Assembly: GCF_900182785.1 (NCBI RefSeq)
Contig: NZ_FXTS01000007.1
Coordinates: 62,001-126,000, forward strand
Direction of reading: 5' to 3'
Source of the DNA: Oceanospirillum linum
GTDB taxonomy: Bacteria > Pseudomonadota > Gammaproteobacteria > Pseudomonadales > Halomonadaceae
Length of the DNA: 64,000 nucleotides
Part shown: positions 16,889 to 25,128 of the stretch, in pieces
Layout: each line of letters begins with the position of its first letter
Position numbering within the stretch: position 1 is the stretch's first letter
Translations under genes and position numbers: made by a program
The notes under the pieces: generated by a model
What the model saw: the letters and a program-made list of their open reading frames with translations, nothing else
What the model was told of the DNA's origin: nothing
The model's database searches: none

Positions 16889-19105
16889 TTATTTTGATGT
16901 ATGAGTAAAAACACCATCCCAATCTTTACCGGGTGGTTGTTCTCGATACAGATTGATCCGGTCCAGATAGACATCATAAATCATGCGTTTTTCCTCAGAG
17001 AGCAGTTCCGATAGCAGTCTTTCAGCATATCCCCAATCCTGGTTTCTGAAGTGTTTTAAGGTCTGGTGATAGCGATCCAGAGTGTTGAGTTCAGCCTCGC
17101 TAAGTGAACCTTTTAATGCGACAGGCTCAAAGATGGCGACGGGTTCATGCTTGCCTTTTACCTTGACCAGGTCGAGCTCCCGGTAAAGGTAATTATCAGC
17201 AGCAGCAGCAGTGGTTTCACTAACCATAAGGTCTACACCGTACTGCTTGGTGAGGCCTTCCAGTCGGGAACCCAGATTGACGGCGTCACCCAGAACAGTG
17301 TAGGCCATGCGGAATTCGGAGCCCATGTTTCCCACATTCATTGGCCCCGTATTCAGGCCGACACCAATTTTCAGCTCCGGCCAGCCTCTTTTTTTAAACT
17401 CAGGCCCCAGCTCTTTCATAATCTCAATCATTCTCAGGCCTGCTTCAACGCCGTGTTTGGCATGCAGGGGATCTTTGAGTGGTGCGCCCCAGAACGCCAT
17501 GATGGCATCGCCCATATATTTATCGATAGTGCCGCGGTATTCATGAATAACGCCTGTCATCGGGGTCAGAAAGGCATTCATCAGGCGGGTGAGTTCTTCT
17601 GGGTTGAGGCCTTCCGAAATGGTCGTGAAGCCCCGCACATCTGAGAAAAGGACTGTCATTTCACGACTTTCACCTTCCAGGGAAATGCTGGCGGGGTTCT
17701 CGTTCATTTCATCAACTAACTCAGGTGGGACATACTGGCCGAATAGACGGGTTAGTTGGCGTTTGCCACGTGATTCCACAAGGTATCCGTATGCAAGCTG
17801 GTAAGCGATAATCAGGGCGCTCAGGAGGACAGGGGTTGCCAGAGGGAAAACCCATTTATAATCGGTCCACAGAAGCAGGTTGCCATACCAGATACCGGAG
17901 AAGATGAGTACGGAACCGATCAGAATTGGCAGAGGGTTCAGCCTGGGGAGTGTAAAGGTCAGCAAAAGGCCCAGAAATATCAGGAGCAGTATCTCTCCGC
18001 CGACGGTATAGCTGGGTTGGTGTTTAAAGGACTGGTGCAGGATACCCGCGATCAGGTTGGCGTGTACCTCCACTCCGGCATAAACGCTTTGTACCGGCGT
18101 GGTTCGCAGGTCCAGAAGACCCGGTGCACTGGTGCCGAGCAAAACGATAGCTCCCTGGAGTTTTTCTTTGGCAGCGGTCTGCTGAAAGATATCGGTCACA
18201 GAGATATATTCAAAGGTCCCCCGGCCGCCATAGTAGGGCACCAGAGCGCCGGTTTGGTTGTCCACCGGGATACGAAAGCCACCAACATCCAGAGCTTCCA
18301 GAGTGGGGTTGTTCTTGTTGCCGCTGATAATGAATTCCACCGGTGGCATTCCCAGAACGCTGCGAACGACCGCCAAAGAAAGGGACTGATAATAATTTCC
18401 CTGATACTCCTGGATCATGGGTACACGGCGAAAAACGCCATCCTGATCCACCAGAGGGTTGTCAAAGAAACCTGCAGATAGAGCATTTGCCTGATGAACT
18501 GGCTGATTGCCGGAAAAACGCTGTGCTTTTGGTATGGGGAGTAATGAGGGGGAGATCGGACTCTTGATCGGCAGTGGTTCAGGCAGTACACCAACGGAGG
18601 GTGTTTCTATCTCTGGCTCCCGGTCAAGGTAAAAGCCCAGTACCGCTGGGGTTTGGTTAAGTATTCCCGCCAGTTGTCGGTCTCCATCCATTGACTCAAT
18701 CAAGGGTGTGAGGGTTTCGGTCAATTCAGGCTTTTCTAACAGAAGCCCTTTTAATGCTTCTGTTGCGCCTCGCTGGTCTGCTTCCGGGAATACGATATCG
18801 AACCCTAAAGTGCTTATGCCGTATTCGCCAAACAGGATGTACAGCAGCTCAGCAATATACTCCCGCGGCCAGGGGAACTGCCCAATTTCTCTGAGGCTGT
18901 CTTCATCAATATCGATAATCAGAATCTGGGAATCACCCTCATTAGGCAGTGTCATATTGATACGAACATCGTAAGCGATCTGCTCAAGTTTACTGAATAG
19001 CCCAATATTCCAGTAGCCTATGGCGTGCAGCAGAAATATGGCAAGAATAAGCAGGCTGCCTAAGGGGCGAATCAGTGGAGAGAGGGCTTTTTTTAGCGAA
19101 TCCAT
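16889..19105 (-). CDS. CHASE2-domain class III adenylate cyclase
   Basis: A 738-residue membrane receptor cyclase predicted to make cAMP. Order: an N-terminal membrane span (about 14-30), an extracytoplasmic CHASE2 sensor (about 35-350, including ILIIDIDEDSLREIG and GFDIVFPEADQRG), three C-terminal spans (about 365-450), then a guanylate/adenylate cyclase domain (about 480-660). Catalytic residues are visible: metal-binding aspartates in LFSDVRGFT and YMGDAIMAFW, the adenine-selecting lysine in TIDKYMGD, and VLGDAVNLGSRLE with the substrate aspartate and the transition-state Asn and Arg. All appear intact, so activity is expected. The CHASE2 ligand is unknown. It is monocistronic, flanked by tRNA genes. 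Confidence 0.92.
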   Translation of the reverse strand: MDSLKKALSPLIRPLGSLLILAIFLLHAIGYWNIGLFSKLEQIAYDVRINMTLPNEGDSQILIIDIDEDSLREIGQFPWPREYIAELLYILFGEYGISTLGFDIVFPEADQRGATEALKGLLLEKPELTETLTPLIESMDGDRQLAGILNQTPAVLGFYLDREPEIETPSVGVLPEPLPIKSPISPSLLPIPKAQRFSGNQPVHQANALSAGFFDNPLVDQDGVFRRVPMIQEYQGNYYQSLSLAVVRSVLGMPPVEFIISGNKNNPTLEALDVGGFRIPVDNQTGALVPYYGGRGTFEYISVTDIFQQTAAKEKLQGAIVLLGTSAPGLLDLRTTPVQSVYAGVEVHANLIAGILHQSFKHQPSYTVGGEILLLIFLGLLLTFTLPRLNPLPILIGSVLIFSGIWYGNLLLWTDYKWVFPLATPVLLSALIIAYQLAYGYLVESRGKRQLTRLFGQYVPPELVDEMNENPASISLEGESREMTVLFSDVRGFTTISEGLNPEELTRLMNAFLTPMTGVIHEYRGTIDKYMGDAIMAFWGAPLKDPLHAKHGVEAGLRMIEIMKELGPEFKKRGWPELKIGVGLNTGPMNVGNMGSEFRMAYTVLGDAVNLGSRLEGLTKQYGVDLMVSETTAAAADNYLYRELDLVKVKGKHEPVAIFEPVALKGSLSEAELNTLDRYHQTLKHFRNQDWGYAERLLSELLSEEKRMIYDVYLDRINLYREQPPGKDWDGVFTHTSK

Positions 19106-19295
19106 AGAAGAGGGTCTTCATCAGGTGATTGTTTTTTTCTGAGCATACTATAGAACTGCATGCAGCGAGAGTGCGGGTGTGGTTTTTGTGATGGATATCA
19201 GATATAGAGGGTTGGCTGCCAGGCCGGGAGATAAACTTGAGATCAGCGACTCTGCTACAGAGTGATAGCGCTACTGAGTATGATATGGAGGCAAA

Positions 19296-19322
19296 AAAAA
19301 GCCGCTTCATAGGAAGCGGCTT
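19296..19322. terminator. Terminator after the first tRNA-Met
   Basis: AAGCCGCTTC and GAAGCGGCTT form a 10-bp stem with a 2-nt difference from the second copy. T-runs occur on both strands (AAAAAAAA before, TTTT after). Confidence 0.8.
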
Positions 19323-19331
19323 TTCAGAATA

Positions 19332-19408
19332 TGGTGGCTATGGCGGGACTTGAACCTGCGACCCCAGCATTATGAGTGCTGTGCTCTAACCAGCTGAGCT
19401 ACATAGCC
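19332..19408 (-). tRNA. tRNA-Met (anticodon CAT, elongator type), copy 1
   Basis: A complete 77-nt cloverleaf on the minus strand: acceptor GGCTATG/CATAGCC, anticodon loop with CAT in ACTCATAATG, T-arm GCAGGTTCAAGTCCCGC, encoded CCA. The first base pair and overall sequence follow the elongator Met tRNA rather than the initiator. It is identical to the copy at 19573-19649. Confidence 0.96.
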
Positions 19409-19536
19409 AAAACTGCATTCCGATTAAACTGAACCGGAAGAAGTTGGCGCAGATTATCTTTGCAATTCGATTTTCTGTCAAGCTGTTTTCTTGTAAAACT
19501 ATAAATAAAACAACAGGATAGAATTATCTGCAAAAT

Positions 19537-19566
19537 AAAAAGCCGCTTCATATGAAGCGGCTTTTT
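19537..19566. terminator. Terminator after the second tRNA-Met
   Basis: AAAGCCGCTTCA and TGAAGCGGCTTT form a 12-bp stem with T-runs on both sides. It is nearly identical to the terminator 241 bp to the left. Confidence 0.8.
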
Positions 19567-19572
19567 AAAATA

Positions 19573-19649
19573 TGGTGGCTATGGCGGGACTTGAACCTGC
19601 GACCCCAGCATTATGAGTGCTGTGCTCTAACCAGCTGAGCTACATAGCC
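19573..19649 (-). tRNA. tRNA-Met (anticodon CAT, elongator type), copy 2
   Basis: Identical over 77 nt to the copy at 19332-19408, with the same encoded CCA and the same following terminator. The two units are spaced by 241 bp, so this is a tandem duplication of tRNA plus terminator (19296-19409 and 19537-19650) with an unrelated spacer between. Confidence 0.96.
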
Positions 19650-19739
19650 AATTTCGGGAGCAGATTATACTGTAATCTGCCTCTGCTGCAAGTAATTATT
19701 TAGCGGTTTCGCTTTTTTTACGGCTAAAGCAAGATCGCT

Positions 19740-20831
19740 TTAGACATTGAAGCGGAAATGAACGACATCACCATCTTTCAGGATATAGTCTTTACCTTCC
19801 AGTCGCCATTTGCCGGCTTCTTTTGCGCCCTGCTCACCCTTGTATTCAATGAAGTCGTCATAACTGACCACCTCAGCACGAATAAAGCCCCGTTGGAAGT
19901 CGGTATGAATAACACCAGCGCCTTCCGGGGCTGTTGCGCCAATTTTGACTGTCCATGCCCGGACCTCTTTCACACCTGCAGTGAAGTAGGTTTGCAGGCC
20001 AAGCAAGCCGTAACCCGCCCGAATAACACGGTCCAGCCCGGCTTCTTCCATGCCGAGATCAGCGAGGAACATATCGCGTTCTTCATCGTCCAGCTCGGCA
20101 ATTTCTGCCTCCAGCTTATTACAGACCGGAACAACAATAGCGCCTTCTTCTTCGGCGATGCCTCTGACAATATCCAGATATGGGTTGTCCTCAAAGCCAT
20201 CTTCGTCAACGTTGGCGATGTACATGGTGGGTTTAACGGTGAGGAAGTTGTATGAACGAAGCAGTTTTTTCTCATCATCGTTCAGACCAAAGCTGCGCAG
20301 GGGTTTACCTTCTGCCAGGTGCGGCTGGATTTTTTCCAGTACGGCTTTTTGGGCCTGGGCTTCTTTGTCACCACCTTTGGCGATTTTGGTTAGGCGGTGA
20401 ATCGCTTTATCCACAGAGTCCATATCAGCCAGAGCCAGCTCCATATTGATAATTTCAATATCCTGGGCCGGGTCAACGCGGTTAGCAACATGGATCACAT
20501 TTTCATTGTCGAAGCAGCGCACAACATGGGCGATAGCGTCCGTTTCACGAATATTGGCCAGGAATTTGTTACCCAGACCTTCACCTTTGGAAGCACCTTC
20601 CACCAGGCCTGCAATATCCACAAACTCCATTGTTGTTGGCAGTACGCGCTCGGGGTTTACAATCTCTGACAGAGCATCCAGGCGCGGGTCAGGCATTGGC
20701 ACGATACCTGTATTGGGCTCGATGGTGCAGAAAGGGAAGTTTTCGGCGTCAATGCCGGATTTGGTCAAAGCGTTGAACAGGGTCGATTTGCCTACGTTAG
20801 GCAGTCCGACAATACCGCAGTTAAAACCCAT
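19740..20831 (-). CDS. ychF: Redox-regulated ATPase YchF
   Basis: YchF (OLA1 family) is an Obg-related P-loop protein that prefers ATP and binds ribosomes; it is linked to the oxidative stress response. The product is 363 residues, the same as E. coli. It starts MGFNCGIVGLPNVGKSTLFNAL with the P-loop GLPNVGKS. DIAGLVEGASKGEGLGNKF is the G3-like segment, and the C-terminal TGS-like domain ends in GDVVHFRFNV. The ATG at 20831 is used (AGG about 9 nt upstream); the open frame continues further upstream without similarity. It lies 95 bp downstream of pth, the usual pairing. Confidence 0.96.
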   Translation of the reverse strand: MGFNCGIVGLPNVGKSTLFNALTKSGIDAENFPFCTIEPNTGIVPMPDPRLDALSEIVNPERVLPTTMEFVDIAGLVEGASKGEGLGNKFLANIRETDAIAHVVRCFDNENVIHVANRVDPAQDIEIINMELALADMDSVDKAIHRLTKIAKGGDKEAQAQKAVLEKIQPHLAEGKPLRSFGLNDDEKKLLRSYNFLTVKPTMYIANVDEDGFEDNPYLDIVRGIAEEEGAIVVPVCNKLEAEIAELDDEERDMFLADLGMEEAGLDRVIRAGYGLLGLQTYFTAGVKEVRAWTVKIGATAPEGAGVIHTDFQRGFIRAEVVSYDDFIEYKGEQGAKEAGKWRLEGKDYILKDGDVVHFRFNV

Positions 20832-20926
20832 GATGATGATCCTGATATGCGTGGATGAACCGGCGCTTACACCAACCATTGGGTTGGCAGAATCCGGCAG
20901 AAAACATTACCGGTGGGGAGAAGAGA

Positions 20927-21517
20927 TCAGGCGGACTTAAAACTGTGCAGGCGATTCATAGCGGCGGCCCATTGGCCAGCTACTGCATCGGGTAGGGCTC
21001 TTATGGCTTCATCGATACAGTCATCCAGAGCTTGTTGCTCTGGCTTCGGCGCCCGACCCAGCACATATCCGGTAACCTTATCACTACTGCCCGGATGGCC
21101 GATTCCAAGCCGTAAACGGTTGAAACCTTTTTCGTTACCAAGTTTGCTGATGATATCCCGCAGTCCATTATGACCGCCATGGCCTCCACCCTGTTTAAAA
21201 CGAGCGGTACCCGGAGGTATGTCAAGTTCATCATGTGCGACCAGAATCGCTTCAGGAGGGATCTTGAAGAAACCGGCAACTGCAATCAACGATTGTCCGC
21301 TGCGATTCATAAACGTGGTGGGGATCAGCAGATGAAGGTCTGACCCTTCAAAGCGGGCCTTGGCATAGAGCCCGTGGTACTTCTTTTCGGGGCGCAGGCT
21401 AACACCACAGTGCTTTGCCAGCGCCTCGACGAACCAGGCTCCGGCGTTGTGACGGGTTTGCTCATACTCTGCCCCGGGATTCCCCAGGCCAACGATTAGC
21501 TTAATACCTTCACTCAT
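20927..21517 (-). CDS. pth: Peptidyl-tRNA hydrolase
   Basis: Pth releases peptides from prematurely dissociated peptidyl-tRNA and is essential in bacteria. The 196-residue product (E. coli 194) begins with LIVGLGNPGAEYEQTRHN, in which N13 and the catalytic H23 are conserved. Other conserved segments are FMNRSGQS, HDELDIPPG and GGHGGHNGLRDI. It lies 32 bp downstream of rplY and upstream of ychF, a conserved order; GGGG lies about 7 nt before the ATG. Confidence 0.96.
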   Translation of the reverse strand: MSEGIKLIVGLGNPGAEYEQTRHNAGAWFVEALAKHCGVSLRPEKKYHGLYAKARFEGSDLHLLIPTTFMNRSGQSLIAVAGFFKIPPEAILVAHDELDIPPGTARFKQGGGHGGHNGLRDIISKLGNEKGFNRLRLGIGHPGSSDKVTGYVLGRAPKPEQQALDDCIDEAIRALPDAVAGQWAAAMNRLHSFKSA

Positions 21518-21549
21518 ACCGAAACCCCGTTCAGAAAGTCAGCGCAGGA

Positions 21550-22179
21550 TTACTCCTCGCCAGCTTCCTCTTCTTCAGCTTCATCTGCAGCAGCACCTTT
21601 AGGTGTCGTTACAGATACAACGCCGTCATTGTGGTCTGCGCCTTTGCTCAGAGCAACAACGTCAACACCCGTTGGCAGGGTCAGGTCAGACAGGTGGATA
21701 GTCTGGCCTTTTTCCAGCTCAGCTACATCAACATTGATCGCATCCGGGATCTGGTGAGGCAGCGCTGCAATTTCAACTTCAGTCAGCAGGCGCATCAGAA
21801 TGCCACCCTGCAGTTTAACGCCTTTACACTCTGCTTCGTTAACAAAGTGAACCGGTACGTTAACTGAAACTTTGGTAGATTCATCAACACGCTGGAAGTC
21901 AGCATGCATGATAATTTCTTTGAACGGGTGACGTTGCATATCTTTCAGGATAACTTTTTCGTTATCTGCGCCTTCGATGTTCAGTTCCAGCATGTGAGTG
22001 TAGAAACCTTCGTTTTCCAGTTTCTTGAACAGCTCACGCATCTCAATAGAGATGGCTACAGGCTCTTTGCCCAGTCCGTATACGATAGCCGGAGTACCTT
22101 TTTCCAGACGACGCAGGCGGCGGCTCGCACCTTTCCCCTTGTCGCTGCGTACTACAGCGTTCAGCGTAAAATCAGTCAT
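21550..22179 (-). CDS. rplY: 50S ribosomal protein L25/Ctc
   Basis: This 209-residue protein is the long CTC form of L25: an N-terminal 5S rRNA-binding L25 domain (about 1-92, VRSDKGKGASRRLRR...) and a C-terminal TL5-like beta domain (about 100-185). It ends in an acidic Glu-rich tail (EAEEEEAGEE). E. coli has only the short 94-residue form; the long form is common in pseudomonads and Oceanospirillales. It has a good ribosome-binding site (GAGGAA before the ATG) and lies between prs and pth. Confidence 0.95.
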   Translation of the reverse strand: MTDFTLNAVVRSDKGKGASRRLRRLEKGTPAIVYGLGKEPVAISIEMRELFKKLENEGFYTHMLELNIEGADNEKVILKDMQRHPFKEIIMHADFQRVDESTKVSVNVPVHFVNEAECKGVKLQGGILMRLLTEVEIAALPHQIPDAINVDVAELEKGQTIHLSDLTLPTGVDVVALSKGADHNDGVVSVTTPKGAAADEAEEEEAGEE

Positions 22180-22271
22180 GATTACTTCCTCAGGTTTACA
22201 TAAAGACAGTACAGGTTTCCGCGACCAGAAACCTGCACCCAGTTAAAATCGGTTTTGCTATGGCGCTTTAA

Positions 22272-23216
22272 TCAGCGAAACATTGCGCTGATAGATTCCT
22301 CGTTGCTGACACGGCGAACCGCTTCAGCTAACAGACCGGAAAGCGTCAGCTGGCGGATTTTTCCGCATTTCTGAGCTGCATCAGTCAAAGGAATGGTATC
22401 TGTAATGATGAGTTCATCCAGAACGGAGTTGCGAACGTTGTCGATGGCCGGGCCAGAAAGTACAGGGTGTGTTGCGTAGGCAACAACCCGCTTGGCACCG
22501 TGTGCTTTTAATGCTTCAGCAGCTTTACACAGAGTACCTGCCGTATCCACCATATCATCAACCAGCACGCAGGTACGGTCCTGTACATCACCGATGATGT
22601 GCATTACCTGAGCTTCGTTTGCCTGCGGGCGGCGCTTGTCGATAATAGCCAGATCAGCATCATTCAGTTGCTTGGCAATTGCACGGGCACGAACAACACC
22701 GCCGACATCAGGAGATACAACAACCAGATCCGGGTAGTTTTGACGCTCAATATCATCGAGAAGAATTGGAGAACCATATACATTATCAACAGGGACATCA
22801 AAAAATCCCTGGATCTGATCTGCGTGCAGATCAACGGTCAATACACGATCGACACCCACTGCAACGATCATGTCAGCAACAACTTTAGCGCTGATAGGAA
22901 CACGGGATGAGCGAACGCGGCGATCCTGACGCGCATAGCCGTAATAAGGTACAACAGCGGTGATCCGCTGTGCTGATGCACGGCGCAGTGCATCGACCAT
23001 CAGGATAAGTTCCATCAGGTTATCGTTAGTAGGTACACAGGTAGACTGGATTACGAAGACGTCTTTACCACGTACATTTTCGTTGATTTCAACAGCCATC
23101 TCGCCGTCACTGAACTGGCCAACCGTGGCATCGCCCAGACGGATGTCTAAACAATCAACAACTTTGCTGGCTAACTGGGGGTTTGCATTCCCCGTGAACA
23201 CCATTAATTTTGACAC
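22272..23216 (-). CDS. prs: Ribose-phosphate pyrophosphokinase
   Basis: Prs makes PRPP from ribose-5-phosphate and ATP for nucleotide, histidine, tryptophan and NAD synthesis. The 314-residue product (E. coli 315) shows the family segments FSDGEMAVEINENVRGKD, YYGYARQDR (ATP binding), the flexible-loop DKRRP, and the PRPP-binding loop VLVDDMVDTAGTLCKA. The start is GTG at 23216: the product then begins (M)SKLMVFTGNANP as in Pseudomonas, with AGG about 10 nt upstream. The order prs-rplY-pth-ychF is conserved in related bacteria. Confidence 0.96.
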   Translation of the reverse strand: MSKLMVFTGNANPQLASKVVDCLDIRLGDATVGQFSDGEMAVEINENVRGKDVFVIQSTCVPTNDNLMELILMVDALRRASAQRITAVVPYYGYARQDRRVRSSRVPISAKVVADMIVAVGVDRVLTVDLHADQIQGFFDVPVDNVYGSPILLDDIERQNYPDLVVVSPDVGGVVRARAIAKQLNDADLAIIDKRRPQANEAQVMHIIGDVQDRTCVLVDDMVDTAGTLCKAAEALKAHGAKRVVAYATHPVLSGPAIDNVRNSVLDELIITDTIPLTDAAQKCGKIRQLTLSGLLAEAVRRVSNEESISAMFR

Positions 23217-23296
23217 GTGTAACTACCTTTGGATTCAGTCTGACGGGAGTAAGTGCGGGCCTGATGTGCATCTCATTGCATCAACAGAAACAGAAG

Positions 23297-23371
23297 TGGC
23301 TGGGGTACCAGGATTCGAACCTGGGGATGCTGGAATCAGAATCCAGTGCCTTACCGCTTGGCGATACCCCA
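23297..23371 (-). tRNA. tRNA-Gln (anticodon CTG)
   Basis: A complete 75-nt cloverleaf on the minus strand: acceptor TGGGGTA/TACCCCA, anticodon stem CTGGA/TCCAG with loop TTCTGAT (anticodon CTG), T-arm CCAGGTTCGAATCCTGG, encoded CCA. It sits between ispE and prs. Confidence 0.96.
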
Positions 23372-23384
23372 ACTATATACCAGC

Positions 23385-24272
23385 TCAGATTGCCAGCGCT
23401 TCATGCAACGGGGATCTGTTTTTCCCCCAGGCAATAAAGCCCTGCCAGTGATCCGGTAACGCCGCTAAAACAGCCTCGGCTGATTCCTGGTCGTTAAAAC
23501 CTGCAAAAATACAGGCACCGGTTCCGGTCATCTGTGATTTGCCATACTGACTAAGCCAATCGAGTGCTTGGGCAACTTCTTGATATGTTGCTTTTGCAAT
23601 CGATTCGCAGTCGTTATGACCGCCCTGATCAAGTGCGCGCGTAATTGTCATGATTTCGGTATCTCTTGTCAATTCAGGATGGCAAAAAATTTCCTGAGTT
23701 GAGATGTGGCATTCAGGGCAAATTACTAAATAACAGACTTCTTTGGGTTCAATGGGGGTCAGTTTTTCGCCGACACCTTCGGCCCAGGCGGCAAACCCCC
23801 GGACAAAAACCGGCACGTCGGCGCCCAGCGCTAGGCCTATCTTTGCCAGCTCATCGATGCTGCAACCGAGCTGCCAGATATGGTTCAGGCCCAGTAGGGT
23901 TGTGGCGGCATCTGAGCTGCCTCCGCCCAGTCCACCGCCCATAGGGATCTTTTTATCCAGTTGAACCGATATATCCGAAAGTGGCTGACGGAAGCCCTTT
24001 TCACGACAAAAAAGGATAAGCCGGTGTGCCGCCCTGGTGACCAGATTATCTGCCGCATCTACTCCGGGAATCTGAGTGGTTAGTTTAATCCTGGGGTTCT
24101 GAGAGGTCTGCTTGCTCTTTCTGAATGTTAGTTGGTCGCAGAAATCGAGGAGCTGAAATTGGGTTTGCAGCAAGTGATAGCCATCATGTCGTCGCCCAAC
24201 AATATGTAGCATAAGGTTTAGTTTTGCAGGGGCGGGTAGTGTCAGTGTTTCGATGTTTATGGCTGTCGGCAT
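23385..24272 (-). CDS. ispE: 4-diphosphocytidyl-2-C-methyl-D-erythritol kinase
   Basis: IspE is the GHMP-family kinase of the non-mevalonate isoprenoid pathway, phosphorylating CDP-ME at the 2-hydroxyl. The 295-residue product (E. coli 283) shows PAPAKLNLMLHIVGRRHDGYH (substrate and catalytic lysine region), the glycine-rich ATP loop PMGGGLGGGSSDAA, and the catalytic aspartate in LGADVPVF. A late glycine-rich MTGTGACIF motif is also present. The lolB-ispE-tRNA-prs order is the standard gammaproteobacterial arrangement. Confidence 0.96.
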   Translation of the reverse strand: MPTAINIETLTLPAPAKLNLMLHIVGRRHDGYHLLQTQFQLLDFCDQLTFRKSKQTSQNPRIKLTTQIPGVDAADNLVTRAAHRLILFCREKGFRQPLSDISVQLDKKIPMGGGLGGGSSDAATTLLGLNHIWQLGCSIDELAKIGLALGADVPVFVRGFAAWAEGVGEKLTPIEPKEVCYLVICPECHISTQEIFCHPELTRDTEIMTITRALDQGGHNDCESIAKATYQEVAQALDWLSQYGKSQMTGTGACIFAGFNDQESAEAVLAALPDHWQGFIAWGKNRSPLHEALAI

Positions 24273-24424
24273 GGTTCGATAATCCGAAAATATAGGGCGG
24301 GTCTGATCAGAGAGTTACCTGTGGCGTGATGAAGCAAGGCCTGAAAAGAGATGGATTATATCGGATAACCCATCGGTTAGCAGAGCGGCACTTATTTTCA
24401 CTGTCAGGATGATGGCGACGCAGA

Positions 24425-25126
24425 CTACTGTAAGCGTGCCAGTTGGTGGGCTGATAGTTGCCACTGGTTGATGATCAGCGTCAGTTCCAGCTGACCTCTG
24501 TTAACTTTAATTCGGCCAGGCAGTTCAGGGCTCTGAGTGGATTCGGAGGATACAGGGCGATAACGGTCATAATGAATATTCCAGCCATCCTGCTGTAAAA
24601 GACGAATCTGCTGCGCCTGATTCAGGTCTGACTGATAACTGGACCCTGGAGCAGGCAATGTTCTGATCCAGTATAGAAGACTGCTGATCGGCAGATCCCA
24701 GCCAAAGTGGTTGTACAGTAGCTGCTCTGGGCTCTGGTCGATAAAGCGTCCTTTGTCAGGTATGGTCAGCATAACCTGATAAGGGCTGCCTTCCATGCGT
24801 GCCCCGGTTTGTCCGAAGGGGCCACTCAGTGTCATGTTGTAATGCTCTCCTTCCTGCTGCCACTGAAGATTAGCACTGTCGGAGCTATCCTTTGTTTTCA
24901 GGCGAATTTTTCCTTCAATCTGAAAATGTGTCAGCTGAGAAAAATTGCGATTATGCTGGTCCATAAAAGGGGTGGAGGCTTGTTTAAGCGGCTCTGTAGT
25001 GCCACAGCCTGAGAGTACGACCAAAATAGATATGGCAGCACTTCTGAGCAGGCGTCTGATGTTATTGTACTTCTTGTTTGAAGGTATCATCTTATTTGAA
25101 GGCGTTATCTTGTTTGAGGGGATCAT
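24425..25126 (-). CDS. lolB: Outer membrane lipoprotein receptor LolB
   Basis: LolB accepts lipoproteins from LolA and inserts them into the inner leaflet of the outer membrane; it is itself a lipoprotein. The product from the first ATG is 233 residues with lipobox VVLSGC (cysteine 41). The mature part contains the LolB core FQIEGKIRLKTKDSSDSANL and GPFGQTGARMEG. The first 18 residues are three in-frame copies of a 6-residue unit (MIPSNK, ITPSNK, MIPSNK) encoded by an 18-bp tandem repeat. Both copies 1 and 3 offer an ATG, so the true start could be at 25126 or 25090; the latter gives a 29-residue signal peptide of normal length. The start at 25126 lies 2 nt after the stop of the upstream TPR gene. 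Confidence 0.92.
   Translation of the reverse strand: MIPSNKITPSNKMIPSNKKYNNIRRLLRSAAISILVVLSGCGTTEPLKQASTPFMDQHNRNFSQLTHFQIEGKIRLKTKDSSDSANLQWQQEGEHYNMTLSGPFGQTGARMEGSPYQVMLTIPDKGRFIDQSPEQLLYNHFGWDLPISSLLYWIRTLPAPGSSYQSDLNQAQQIRLLQQDGWNIHYDRYRPVSSESTQSPELPGRIKVNRGQLELTLIINQWQLSAHQLARLQ
25073..25126 (-). repeat. 18-bp tandem repeat x3 at the lolB start
   Basis: Three adjacent 18-bp units (25073-25090, 25091-25108, 25109-25126) differ at a few positions each and encode MIPSNK, ITPSNK and MIPSNK. Gain or loss of a unit keeps frame but changes the number of possible start codons. Confidence 0.85.
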
Positions 25127-25128
25127 GG

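Noticed and set aside
19702..19739. Hairpins after ychF as a ychF terminator
   Set aside because: The CTAAAGC/GCTTTAG stem has no T-run on the minus strand; the nearby T-run belongs to the plus strand.
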